A stretch of DNA of 64,000 nucleotides from Ralstonia sp. NFACC01 (GTDB lineage: Bacteria; Pseudomonadota; Gammaproteobacteria; Burkholderiales; Burkholderiaceae): positions 1 through 64,000 of the forward strand of contig NZ_FOWV01000001.1 of NCBI RefSeq assembly GCF_900115545.1, written 5' to 3'. The position numbers were made by a program, and so were the translations under genes. Under the pieces are notes generated by a model, which was not told the origin of the DNA, did not search any database, and worked only from the letters and a program-made list of their open reading frames with translations. Positions 35,019 to 43,951 of the stretch are shown here, piece after piece (positions within the stretch are counted from its first letter, which is position 1; the number at the start of each line of letters is the position of its first letter).

Positions 35019-35579
35019 ATGACACCCTTGATCAACAAGATGAAGGCCGGCCGCCGGCGTTGGCTGGCCATGGCAGCGGGCGTTGGTGCCGCACTTGCGT
35101 TGTCCGCCTGCGCGGTGGTCGACAGCGCACGTGCGCCGGCGACCAGCGCGTCGGATGCGTGGGTGGTGCTGCCCATCGTCAACTACACCGAAACGCCGCA
35201 GGCCGGCCTGCGTGCGGAGACGATTGCCGCGAGCATCCTCAAGGCGCGTGGTTTCTCCAACCTGAAGCAGTATCCGGCCAACCTGAACAGCGAGTCGCTG
35301 TTCGAGCCGGCCGAGCGCGAGGCCGTGTCGCGCGCGCTGGATTGGGCGCGCGGCGAGAAAGCCCGCTATGCCCTGACCGGCGCCGTGGATGAATGGCGCT
35401 ACAAGGTCGGCGTGGATGGCGAGCCCGCTGTGGGCATCACGCTACAGGTGATCGACGTGCAGACCGGCAACGTGATCTGGAGCGCAGCGGGCAGCCGCAC
35501 CGGCTGGAGCCGCGATGCCGTGTCGGCGGTGGCGCAGAAGCTGCTGCGCGAGCTGCTTTCGCCGCTGGGCCGAGGCTGA
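35019..35579 (+). CDS. pelC: Pel lipoprotein PelC, 186 aa
   Basis: An outer-membrane lipoprotein that forms a periplasmic ring under PelB. The lipobox LSAC follows a hydrophobic helix (WLAMAAGVGAALA), and the mature part keeps the PelC pattern WVVLPIVNYTETPQAG and ALTGAVDEWRYKVG. ATG at 35019 is preferred because AGGGAG lies 6 nt upstream; an in-frame ATG at 34983 would add 12 polar residues. Its stop overlaps the pelD start. Confidence 0.9.
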   Translation: MTPLINKMKAGRRRWLAMAAGVGAALALSACAVVDSARAPATSASDAWVVLPIVNYTETPQAGLRAETIAASILKARGFSNLKQYPANLNSESLFEPAEREAVSRALDWARGEKARYALTGAVDEWRYKVGVDGEPAVGITLQVIDVQTGNVIWSAAGSRTGWSRDAVSAVAQKLLRELLSPLGRG

Positions 35580-37054
35580 TGAAAACCGGGTCGGCAGGAT
35601 CCGCCCAATCGGCCGGCCGCGCCGCCGCCGATACGCGCGGCCAGGGTGGGCGAACCGAACGCCGGCGCAACGCGCAGGGCATTGGCGCGTCGACCTGGTA
35701 TGGGCGCCTGATTGCGCCCGCCGTGTCGAGCCCGAGCGCGGTGCTTGAAACGCTGGGCGCGGTGGTGGTGGCCATTGGCGTCGTCTGGTTGTTCGTGCCG
35801 GACAACCCGCTGTTGCTCGGTCATGGCTTTCCGTGGATCTGGCTGGTGCCGCTCATCCTGGCGCTGCGCTACGGCACGCTCCTCGGTGCGCTCGCAGCGC
35901 TGGTAGTGCTGGGCGCCTGGGCCGTGTTCTACGGACAGACGGCCGCTGCCGGCAGTTTCCCGCGCATGTACTTCCTGGGCGGGCTGATGCTCGTGCTGAT
36001 CGGCGGGCAGTACGGTGACATCTGGGGTGCGCGGTTGTCGCGCGCTCGCACCGTCAACGGTTACCTGAACGACCGGCTGTCGGCGCTCACCAAGAACCAC
36101 TTCCTGCTGCGCCTCTCGCACGAGCGTCTGGAGAACGACCTGCTGGCCAAGCCGACCACGCTGCGCGACACGCTCACGCAGCTGCGCAATATCGCGCTGG
36201 CCGCGCGCGAGCACGGCACGGGCGACAACGCGCCTGACGTGGCACAACTGCCCGGCGCCGAGCCGTTCCTGCAATGGACGGCGCAGGCCTGCCAGCTGGA
36301 AGTGGCGGCCATGGTGCGCGTAACGGGCAACCGCATCGACACCGAACCGGTGGCCCGCGTGGGCACGCCGTTCGACATCGTTGCCGATGACCCGTTGATC
36401 CGCCATTGCATCGACACCCACACGCTGGGCCACCCACAGGCGCCCGAGCTGCGGAATGTGAACAACCCCGAAGACGGCTCACGCTACGTGGCGTGCGCGC
36501 CGGTGCTCTCGGGCGCGGATGAGCTGATCGGCCTGGTGGTCGTGCAGCAGATGCCGTTCCTCTCGCTGTCGTACGAAAACCTGCAGTTCCTGCTTGTGCT
36601 GCTTGGCTACTACGCCGACGGCGTGCGCCACCTCACCGTCAGCTCCGAGATCCTGGATCTTGTGCCCGACGCGCCGTACGAGTTCGCGCTCGATCTCGGC
36701 CGGCTGGCGCGGCTGCATCGCGATACCGGCATCGATTCGTCGGTGGTGGCGCTCATCTTCGATCAGGACGAGACCAGCGATGCGCTGTTCGAGAGCGTGG
36801 TGCGCAGCCGCCGTGCGCTCGACGTTGTGTGGCAGGCGAGCGGCAAGAACCGCCGCGCCATCATCACGCTGATGCCGCTGTCGGGCGCGGGTGCCGTGTC
36901 GGCATATCTGGTGCGTATTGAAGACAGCTTGCGCGCGCAGTTCGGTGTCGATTTCGAGGGCGGGCGCATCAGCGTGCAGACGTTGCATGTGACCGGCGAG
37001 CATCCGGGCGAAGCGCTGCAGCGCTTCCTCGTGCGCTGCCATCTCGAGGGATAG
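35579..37054 (+). CDS. pelD: Cyclic-di-GMP receptor PelD, 491 aa
   Basis: An inner-membrane protein that activates Pel synthesis on binding c-di-GMP. Four hydrophobic segments lie between about 55 and 150, then a GAF domain (about 195-350) and a degenerate GGDEF domain without the active-site motif. An I-site-like RxxD is present as RALD (412-415), and a second Arg, in LVRIED (446), is placed as in the Pseudomonas receptor. It overlaps pelC by one base (TGATG). Confidence 0.92.
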   Translation: MKTGSAGSAQSAGRAAADTRGQGGRTERRRNAQGIGASTWYGRLIAPAVSSPSAVLETLGAVVVAIGVVWLFVPDNPLLLGHGFPWIWLVPLILALRYGTLLGALAALVVLGAWAVFYGQTAAAGSFPRMYFLGGLMLVLIGGQYGDIWGARLSRARTVNGYLNDRLSALTKNHFLLRLSHERLENDLLAKPTTLRDTLTQLRNIALAAREHGTGDNAPDVAQLPGAEPFLQWTAQACQLEVAAMVRVTGNRIDTEPVARVGTPFDIVADDPLIRHCIDTHTLGHPQAPELRNVNNPEDGSRYVACAPVLSGADELIGLVVVQQMPFLSLSYENLQFLLVLLGYYADGVRHLTVSSEILDLVPDAPYEFALDLGRLARLHRDTGIDSSVVALIFDQDETSDALFESVVRSRRALDVVWQASGKNRRAIITLMPLSGAGAVSAYLVRIEDSLRAQFGVDFEGGRISVQTLHVTGEHPGEALQRFLVRCHLEG

Positions 37055-37079
37055 GGGCGGACGGCCATGCAGGTTGACC

Positions 37080-38066
37080 ATGTTTAAGCTCACGCTCGGC
37101 GGCATCTCGGCCCAGATCGCGGCAGTGGTGATGGCACTGCATGCCGGCAACAGCCTTGCGCTGCTGCTGTCGTGCCTGATGCTGCAGGGTACCGCCGCCG
37201 CGCTGATCGGCCTGGCTGCCTGGCGCCTGCTGCCGCGTCGTTACCGCGTGCCGTTCGTGTGGACGTATGGCTACCTGACGGCGCTGTGCTTTTTCGTGCC
37301 GGTGGCGGGTTCCCTGCTGGTGCTCGGCAGCCTGCTGCTCGCCAAGCTGTTCCCCAGGCCCGAAGACGACAAGGACATCGCCGATGTGGGCCTGCCGGTG
37401 TTTGTTGCGCATTTGATCTCGCGCGTAACGCATGGCGGCGGCGCGCGGCTGCGTGCGCAGCTCAACAACGAGCGCGCGCCGGTGCAAAGCCGCATGACCG
37501 CGCTGGTGGCCATGCAGTCGATGCCCACGCGCACTGCCAGCCCCGTGCTGCGCGACCTGCTGGCCGATCCGGTGGACGATATCCGCCTGCTCGCCTACGG
37601 CATGCTCGACAATGCCGAGAAGGTGCTCACGCAAAAGATCCTGGCCGAGCTGCCGCGCCTGGAAGAAGCCACCACGCCCGAGGCGCGTTACGACATCAAC
37701 AAGCGCCTGGCCGACCTGTATTGGGAGCTGATCTACCAGAACCTCGTGCAGGGCGACGTGTACCGCTACACCGCCGAGCAGGTCGAACGCTACGCCAGCG
37801 CCGCGCTCGATATCCAGCCCGACAACGCCGCGCTGTGGTACATGCGCGGCCGGCTTGCCCTGTCGCGCCGCGAGCCCGATGTGGCCGAGTCCCACTTGCG
37901 CCGTGCGGAATCCCTTGGCTTCCCGCGTGACCGCCTGCTGCCTCCGCTGGCCGAAGCCTGCTACCTGCGCGGTGACTATGCCGGCGCGCGTGCGGCGCTG
38001 GCGCAGTTCTCCAGCCGTTCACCGCTGCCGTTGCTGCGCCCGCTGTTGCGCTACTGGACATCATGA
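37080..38066 (+). CDS. pelE: Pel inner-membrane protein PelE, 328 aa
   Basis: Two N-terminal hydrophobic segments (about 5-35 and 55-90) are followed by a cytoplasmic TPR-like helical domain (LLAYGMLDNAEK, LYWELIYQNLVQGDVYRY, AESHLRRAESLG). It belongs to the Pel synthase complex with PelD, PelF and PelG. ATG at 37080 is taken; a TTG two codons earlier is also open. It overlaps pelF by 4 bp. Confidence 0.9.
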   Translation: MFKLTLGGISAQIAAVVMALHAGNSLALLLSCLMLQGTAAALIGLAAWRLLPRRYRVPFVWTYGYLTALCFFVPVAGSLLVLGSLLLAKLFPRPEDDKDIADVGLPVFVAHLISRVTHGGGARLRAQLNNERAPVQSRMTALVAMQSMPTRTASPVLRDLLADPVDDIRLLAYGMLDNAEKVLTQKILAELPRLEEATTPEARYDINKRLADLYWELIYQNLVQGDVYRYTAEQVERYASAALDIQPDNAALWYMRGRLALSRREPDVAESHLRRAESLGFPRDRLLPPLAEACYLRGDYAGARAALAQFSSRSPLPLLRPLLRYWTS

Positions 38067-39685
38067 GCAACGACCACTTTCCGCGCGCCCAGTCTGCCGA
38101 CGTTGCGCTGCTGCTCGAAGGGACCTTTCCCTACGTGAGCGGCGGGGTGTCGAGCTGGGTCAACCAGATGATCCGGGCGTTTCCGGACATCCGTTTTGCC
38201 ATCGTTTTCATCGGCAGCCGCCGTGAGGATTACGGCAAGCCCGTCTACGCCATTCCCGACAACGTGGTGCACCTGGAGTGCCACTACCTGTACGACTTTC
38301 CGCCGCCGCCGCTGGTGCAGGCCAGCGGCGGCGATGCTGCAGCGTTCGAGCGCTCGCGCAAGCTGCATGACGCGCTGCGCAATCCGGCAAACAAGGAAGA
38401 GACGGCCGAGTTGATTCGCGCCTCGATTGCCGACTTGCGCGACGATGGCCCGCTGGCCGAGGAACAGTTCCTCTACAGCCACCGCGCCTGGGACATGATG
38501 ACGGACTACTACCGGCGCTATTGCACCGACCCGTCGTTCACCGACTATTTCTGGACCGTGCGCATCATGCACAAGCCACTGTGGCAGCTTGTGCGCATTG
38601 CTGAAAACCTCATCCCGGTGAAGGTGTTCCACACCATCTCGACCGGCTATGCGGGGTTCCTGGGCGCGCTGCTGCGCTACAGGCGCGGGCGGCCGCTGCT
38701 GGTGTCGGAGCACGGCATCTACACCAAGGAACGCAAGATCGACCTGTTCCAGAGCCAGTGGATTCGGGACAACCGCAGCATCTTCGAAAAGGACATCGCG
38801 CAGATCAGCTACTTCCGCGATCTGTGGGTGCGGTTTTTCGAGACCATGGGCCGGGTCTGTTATGACGCGGCCGAAGACATCGTCGCGCTGTACGAAGGCA
38901 ACCGGCAGCGGCAGGTCATCGACGGCGCGCCGGCCGAGAAGACGCGCAGCATCCCGAACGGCATCAACCTGCCGCGCCTGGCTGCGTTGCGCGAGAAGCG
39001 GCAGGCCAGCGTGCCGCGCGTGATGTGCCTGATCGGCCGGGTGGTGCCCATCAAGGACGTGAAGACATTCATTCGCGCCATGCTGACCATCACGCGCGAG
39101 ATGCCCGATGCGGAAGGCTGGATTGCCGGCCCGGAAGACGAAGATCCGGAATACGCGCAGGAATGCCACAGCCTGGCCGAGAGCCTGGGCCTGGGCGATC
39201 GCATCAAGTTCCTGGGCTTCCAGAAGATCGACGACATCCTGCCGAAGGTGGGCGTGCTCGTGCTGAGTTCGATCAGCGAGGCGCTGCCGCTGGTGGTGCT
39301 GGAAGGGTTTGCCGCGGGCGTGCCGTCAGTCACGACGGATGTGGGTTCGTGCCGGCAGCTGCTGTTCGGCCTGGAGGGTGAAGACGCGGCACTGGGTGCG
39401 GCCGGCGCCGTGGTGCGCATTGCCGATCCGGCTGCCCTGGCCGCCGAAGTGCTCACCCTGCTGCGCGATGAAACGCGCTGGCATGCGGCCCAGGCTGCCG
39501 GCATTGCCCGCGTCGAGCGCTATTACACGCAAGAGATGATGGTCGGCAGCTACCGCGAGCTGTATACGCGCCTGCAGACCTTGCCCGACCTGAGTACCGA
39601 GCACGGCGCCAAGGCCGCTTCTGCCGCTGCGGCGGCCTGCCCGTATCACGCCCAGCAGAATAAGCCAGATGAGGGAGCCCGCTAA
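38063..39685 (+). CDS. pelF: Pel glycosyltransferase PelF, 540 aa
   Basis: A cytosolic GT4-family enzyme (GT-B fold) that polymerises Pel from UDP-sugars. The first domain starts VALLLEGTFPYVSGGVSSW. The second shows LIGRVVPIKDVKTFIRA, the family's sugar-nucleotide region VLSSISEALPLVVLEG (EALP..VLEG, as the E-x7-E motif) and a terminal helix. The C-terminal 30 or so residues are a low-complexity Ala/Lys tail. The stop codon shares one base with the pelG start. Confidence 0.93.
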   Translation: MSNDHFPRAQSADVALLLEGTFPYVSGGVSSWVNQMIRAFPDIRFAIVFIGSRREDYGKPVYAIPDNVVHLECHYLYDFPPPPLVQASGGDAAAFERSRKLHDALRNPANKEETAELIRASIADLRDDGPLAEEQFLYSHRAWDMMTDYYRRYCTDPSFTDYFWTVRIMHKPLWQLVRIAENLIPVKVFHTISTGYAGFLGALLRYRRGRPLLVSEHGIYTKERKIDLFQSQWIRDNRSIFEKDIAQISYFRDLWVRFFETMGRVCYDAAEDIVALYEGNRQRQVIDGAPAEKTRSIPNGINLPRLAALREKRQASVPRVMCLIGRVVPIKDVKTFIRAMLTITREMPDAEGWIAGPEDEDPEYAQECHSLAESLGLGDRIKFLGFQKIDDILPKVGVLVLSSISEALPLVVLEGFAAGVPSVTTDVGSCRQLLFGLEGEDAALGAAGAVVRIADPAALAAEVLTLLRDETRWHAAQAAGIARVERYYTQEMMVGSYRELYTRLQTLPDLSTEHGAKAASAAAAACPYHAQQNKPDEGAR

Positions 39686-41055
39686 TGGCCGGCATTGGTT
39701 TTGAGCTGCGCAAGATGCTCAAGCGCGACAGCCTGCTCGGGCTGCTGCGCGCCTACACCTACGCCGGCATCATCAGTTCCGGGCCGTGGATTCTCTCCAT
39801 CGTCGGGATTCTGCTGATCGGTATCCTGAGCCTGCCGTTCGTCATTCCCGGCTCGCTCATCACGCAGTTCCAGGTGTCGGTCACCTACCTGATTGCGGTC
39901 AGCCTGATCCTGACAGGGCCGCTGCAGCTTGCCTTCACGCGCTTTACGTCCGACCGTCTGTTCGAGAAGCGCGACGACCTGATCCTGCCCAACTACCACG
40001 CCGTGTCGCTTGTGATGACGCTGGTCGCCGGTGGCCTGGGGCTGCTCGTCATCCTCTTTGCGTTCCCGCAGCAATCCGCCATCTACCGGCTGCTGATGCT
40101 GGCCGGTTTCGTGGTCATGGCCAACATCTGGATCGCGGTGATCTTCCTCTCGGGCATGAAGCAGTACAAGGCGATCGTGTGGATCTTCCTGATCGGCTAC
40201 ACGCTCACCGTGCTGCTGGCGCTGCTGTTCAACCGGCTTGGGCTGGAAGGGCTGCTGCTGGGCTTCGTCACGGGGCAGCTGTGCCTGCTGATCGGCATGG
40301 CCGCGCTCATCTATCGCAATTTCAGCGGCCGGCGCTTCCTGTCGTTCGAGGTGTTCGACCGGCGGTTCGCGTACCCGTCGCTCATGCTGATCGGGCTGCT
40401 GTACAACCTCGGCATCTGGCTCGACAAGTTCATGTTCTGGTATGCGCCGGGCACGGGGCAGCAGGTGATCGGCCCGCTGAATGCGTCGGTCATCTATGAC
40501 ATTCCGGTGTTCCTGGCCTACCTCGGCATCATTCCCGGCATGGCGGTGTTCCTGGTGCGCATCGAGACGGATTTCGTCGAGTACTACGACGCCTTCTACG
40601 ACGCCGTGCGCGGCGGCGCATCGCTGGAGCACATCGAAGACATGCGCAACACGATGGTGCAGACCATCCGCGCGGGCCTGTACGAGATCGTGAAGATCCA
40701 GGCAATGGCCGCGCTGGTGCTGTTTGCCGTCGGCGCCTCCGTGCTGCGCGCCCTGCAGATTTCCGAGCTGTACCTGCCGCTGCTGTATGTCGACACCATT
40801 GCCGCGAGCTTGCAGGTGGTGTTCCTGGGGGTGGTGAACATCTTCTTCTACCTCGACCGGCGCCGCGTGGTGCTGGCGCTGACGGCGGCGTTTGTGGTGC
40901 TCAACGGCGCGCTGACCTGGATGACGCTGCAGCTTGGCCCCGCCTGGTACGGATACGGATTTGCCGTCTCGCTGCTGCTGGTCGTGATGGCCAGCCTCGT
41001 GATCCTGGACCGCAAGCTGGATCGGCTGGAATACGAGACGTTCATGTTGCAGTAA
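39685..41055 (+). CDS. pelG: Pel inner-membrane transporter PelG, 456 aa
   Basis: A polytopic protein with about 12 hydrophobic helices, of the MOP/Wzx-like superfamily, thought to move Pel across the inner membrane with PelD and PelE. It starts with the conserved MAGIGFELRKMLKRDSLLGL. It is the last gene of the operon, followed by a strong terminator. Confidence 0.93.
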   Translation: MAGIGFELRKMLKRDSLLGLLRAYTYAGIISSGPWILSIVGILLIGILSLPFVIPGSLITQFQVSVTYLIAVSLILTGPLQLAFTRFTSDRLFEKRDDLILPNYHAVSLVMTLVAGGLGLLVILFAFPQQSAIYRLLMLAGFVVMANIWIAVIFLSGMKQYKAIVWIFLIGYTLTVLLALLFNRLGLEGLLLGFVTGQLCLLIGMAALIYRNFSGRRFLSFEVFDRRFAYPSLMLIGLLYNLGIWLDKFMFWYAPGTGQQVIGPLNASVIYDIPVFLAYLGIIPGMAVFLVRIETDFVEYYDAFYDAVRGGASLEHIEDMRNTMVQTIRAGLYEIVKIQAMAALVLFAVGASVLRALQISELYLPLLYVDTIAASLQVVFLGVVNIFFYLDRRRVVLALTAAFVVLNGALTWMTLQLGPAWYGYGFAVSLLLVVMASLVILDRKLDRLEYETFMLQ

Positions 41056-41126
41056 GGCCTGCCGACAGCCTCCGCTGCCGTCCGGAACCCTGCCCGCGAC
41101 ACTTCAGCCCCCGCTCACGACCCTTC

Positions 41127-41170
41127 AAGCCTCGCGCACGGCGCTCCAAGCGCCAGCCGCGAGGCTTTTT
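41127..41170 (+). terminator. Terminator of the pel operon
   Basis: A 10-bp perfect outer stem (AAGCCTCGCG with CGCGAGGCTT) encloses a second GGCGC/GCGCC hairpin and ends in TTTTT. Its tail, GGCTTTTTGCTC, resembles the start of the 42-bp repeats that follow. Confidence 0.85.
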
Positions 41171-41290
41171 GCTCTGCGCGTGCTGCTTTTAGCAGCAACA
41201 CCATGACGCTTTTTGCTCCGTCATCGGGGCCTGGAGGCTGGTGCCCAGGGCTTTGTGGTCCACGCTTGGGGGTTCGAACTCGGCCATCGG

Positions 41291-41600
41291 CACGTTTTGC
41301 TCGAAAATTTTGAGCTCTGAACTCGGTGGTCGGAGCTTTTTGCTCGACGGATGGGGCTCCGAGCTCGGCTGGCCGAGCTTTTTGCTCGACGGATGAGGCT
41401 CCGAGCTCGGCTGGCCGAGCTTTTTGCTCGACGGATGGGGTTCTGAGCTCGACTGGTCGAGCTTTTTGCTCGACGGATTAGGCTCTGAACTCGACTGGTC
41501 GAGCTTTTTGCTCCACGGATGGGGTTCTGAACTCGGCGGCCCGAGCTTTTTGCTCGACGAATGGGGTTCTGAACTCGGCAGCCCGAGCTGCTCGCTGCTT
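41291..41600. repeat. 42-bp tandem repeat array with nested palindromes
   Basis: Six well-kept 42-bp units begin at 41333, 41375, 41417, 41459, 41501 and 41543; degenerate units flank them on both sides. Each unit holds CGAGC-TTTTT-GCTCG (stem-loop) and a GAGCTC or CCGAGCTCGG palindrome. Since 42 is a multiple of three, frames on both strands stay open and translate to 14-residue repeats (SSEPHPSSKKLGQP on the - strand). The resulting frame, 41189-41869, shows no signal, no domain and no good start, so I treat it as non-coding minisatellite DNA. Confidence 0.9.
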
Positions 41601-41925
41601 CCTCGCTGCGTAGAGAGCAACCCTGACAGTGGACGGCGTGCCGCGTCGCCTCCACCGAACCGACTGAGCGAACACTGCCCGGCAGACGCGGGTTCAGATT
41701 CTTCACTTCGATCCGATAGGAAAGAAGGGCCTCTTTGAGGGAATGGTGTCTCACACCCCTCAGCCCAATCAAGATTTCTTGGCCGATTCATTTTCTCTAT
41801 TGCGCATCGCTTGGCTGCCGGTCCGGCGCTGAACTCACGACCCGGACTGCTGCACAGCTGACGAAGCATCGGCGGAGAGCGTCAGCAGACCAGGGCCACG
41901 CGGGTGGCGAAGGGAACGGAACAGA

Positions 41926-43479
41926 ATGCAGCTCATCAGGAACATGGGAATCGGCAAGCGTCTTGCCTTCGGATTTGCCGTTGTGCTGGCGTTTTCCGTC
42001 GTCATCACCGCTATTGCAATCTGGCGTCTCGACAATGCCGCGACGGCCACGCGGGCCATGATGAATGAGCCGTTGCTCAAGGAGCGTCTGATTGGCGACT
42101 GGTATGCCAATCTGGTCGTCGGCATCCGCCGCACCATTGCGGTCGCAAAGAGCGCCGATCCAACGTTGGGGCCGTATTTTGCGCAAGAGGCGGCGGCGTC
42201 ATCAAAGGCCTCGGGCGAGTACCAGAAGAAGGTGGAAGCGCTGCTGTCCACCGAAGAAGAGAAGACGCTGTTCGCCAAGATTGGTGAGCTGCGCAAAGGC
42301 TATTTGAGCGCGCGGGATGCCATCAACGCAGCCAAGGCTTCGGGCAATCCGGACGAAGCCCAGCGGGTGCTCGACCAGGTCTTCGTGCCGGGTGCCAATG
42401 CGTACCAGGACATCATGCGTCAACTGCTGGAGGTGCAGCGCCGGTCCATCGACGATATCGCGAAGGACATCGACGCCAGCGCCGCAAAGAGCCGCACGTT
42501 GCTGATGGTGCTGGAAGGGCTGATCCTGGCGCTCGGCCTTGTCTTTGCGTACTTCCTGACAGTGAGCATCACGCGGCCATTGCATGTGGCGGTCGGGATC
42601 GCAAGCCGTGTGGCGGCAGGGGATCTGTCGAGCGTGGCGGCTGCCAACTCGAAGGACGAGACCGGCAAGCTGTTGCAAGCCCTGGCTGACATGACGCAGC
42701 AGCTGGTGGGTACGGTTGGAAGCATCCGCGTTGCAACCGAGTCGGTGGCCGGTGCCGCAGGCCAGATTGCAGCGGGCAACATGGATCTGTCCACGCGCAC
42801 CGAGCAACAGGCGGCTTCGATCGAGGAGACCGCGGCGAGCACGACGGAGCTGACCGAGGCAGTCAAGCGGAACGCCGAGAACGCACGTCAAGCCACGTCG
42901 CTCGCAGCCAGTGCGAGAGAGATGACGGAAGCCGGACGCGTTGAAGTGACGGCGATGGTCCAAACGGTGAGCGAGGTCAGCACGGCCTCCAAGAAGATTG
43001 CCGAGATCACCGGGCTGATCGAGGGCATTGCGTTCCAGACCAACATCCTGGCACTCAATGCTGCCGTGGAAGCCGCGCGAGCCGGCGAACAGGGCAGGGG
43101 GTTTGCCGTGGTGGCAGGCGAAGTGCGATCGCTGGCGCAACGTGCATCGGGTGCTGCGAAGGAAGTGAAGGAGCTGATCGAGGCATCCACCGGAAAAGTT
43201 GAACTCAGCTCCGAGCAGGCGTCGGGCGTGAATGCCGCGATGGCCCGCGTGAGTGTGGCCATTGAAGGTGTCTCGAGCATCATCGCCGAAATTGCAGTGG
43301 CATCGGACGAGCAAAGCCAAAACCTCGAGCAAGTGAGCCAGGCAATCAGTCAGATCGACCAGGTGACGCAGCAGAATGCCGCGCTGGTGGAAGAGTCTGC
43401 GGCGGCGGCGCAAGCGATGCAGGAGCAATCCGGGAACCTGCGCCGCGCGGTGAGCGTCTTCAGGCTCGGGGCAGGCTAG
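41926..43479 (+). CDS. Methyl-accepting chemotaxis protein, 517 aa
   Basis: A transmembrane chemoreceptor. TM1 lies at about 12-33, a periplasmic four-helix bundle sensor at about 34-190, TM2 at about 190-212, then HAMP and the long signalling coiled coil. The hairpin tip is conserved ([36 protein letters not shown]). The C-terminus ends FRLGAG without an NWETF-type CheR tether. The ligand is unknown. A GGAACGGAAC stretch precedes the ATG. Confidence 0.92.
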   Translation: MQLIRNMGIGKRLAFGFAVVLAFSVVITAIAIWRLDNAATATRAMMNEPLLKERLIGDWYANLVVGIRRTIAVAKSADPTLGPYFAQEAAASSKASGEYQKKVEALLSTEEEKTLFAKIGELRKGYLSARDAINAAKASGNPDEAQRVLDQVFVPGANAYQDIMRQLLEVQRRSIDDIAKDIDASAAKSRTLLMVLEGLILALGLVFAYFLTVSITRPLHVAVGIASRVAAGDLSSVAAANSKDETGKLLQALADMTQQLVGTVGSIRVATESVAGAAGQIAAGNMDLSTRTEQQAASIEETAASTTELTEAVKRNAENARQATSLAASAREMTEAGRVEVTAMVQTVSEVSTASKKIAEITGLIEGIAFQTNILALNAAVEAARAGEQGRGFAVVAGEVRSLAQRASGAAKEVKELIEASTGKVELSSEQASGVNAAMARVSVAIEGVSSIIAEIAVASDEQSQNLEQVSQAISQIDQVTQQNAALVEESAAAAQAMQEQSGNLRRAVSVFRLGAG

Positions 43480-43951
43480 CGGCAAGCAGGTGGCGCGGCG
43501 TCACGGCCGCTCACGCACCGAATTTCACCCCCGGCGACCACTCAATCCCCGCATGCGGCGTGCGCTCCCAGCACGCCGACCTCACCCCACCACCGGTTTG
43601 GCCTTTGACGTTCCTGCCCTAGATGGCGCCTTGAATTTCTGTTGCAGGGAGGAAAAAGGAAGGGAAACTGTCTGAGCGAAGCGAGTTTTTCCCTTCCCCT
43701 CCCTGCGACATAAATTCAAGGAGTGGGTCGCCATCTCGGGCGCGCATTTCTTTGCTTACTTTCTTTGGGCAAGACCAAAGAAAGTGAGTCAGCCCCGGCA
43801 GGGGATGAAACAAGGGATGGACCACCAGTCCGAAAAGAACCCACCAAAAACCCATAGCCCCACAACATCCCCCCCAACAACTCCGCATTTGCCCAACCAC
43901 CTCCGGGCTCCTTAAGCTGCACCCGACATTCCCCATCTCGCAGCTTCTTTC
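43480..43951. repeat. Intergenic block with a long imperfect inverted repeat and a second hairpin
   Basis: Between 43622 and 43735 two arms of about 40 nt face each other. Both begin GATGGCG at the outside, then CCTTGAATTT, then a GCAGGGAGG...GGAAGGGAAA block; the right arm has a short insertion and a few mismatches. Just after it ACTTTCTTTG (43757-43766) pairs with CAAAGAAAGT (43775-43784). Similar CTTTCTTTG/CAAAGAAAG hairpins are, as I recall, dispersed in Burkholderiales and Xanthomonadales genomes. No gene is seen here. Confidence 0.6.

Noticed and set aside
41291-41600. CRISPR-like array
   Set aside because: The units are directly adjacent with no unique spacers and diverge gradually; there are no cas genes. 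It is a tandem repeat.
41189-41869. Long open frame on the - strand with 14-residue repeats
   Set aside because: It is open because the 42-bp repeat is a multiple of three and lacks stops in several frames on both strands. There is no signal, domain, clear start or ribosome site.
42202-43485. 427-codon frame opposite the chemoreceptor
   Set aside because: His/Arg/Leu-rich shadow frame; the chemoreceptor signalling hairpin on the + strand is unmistakable.
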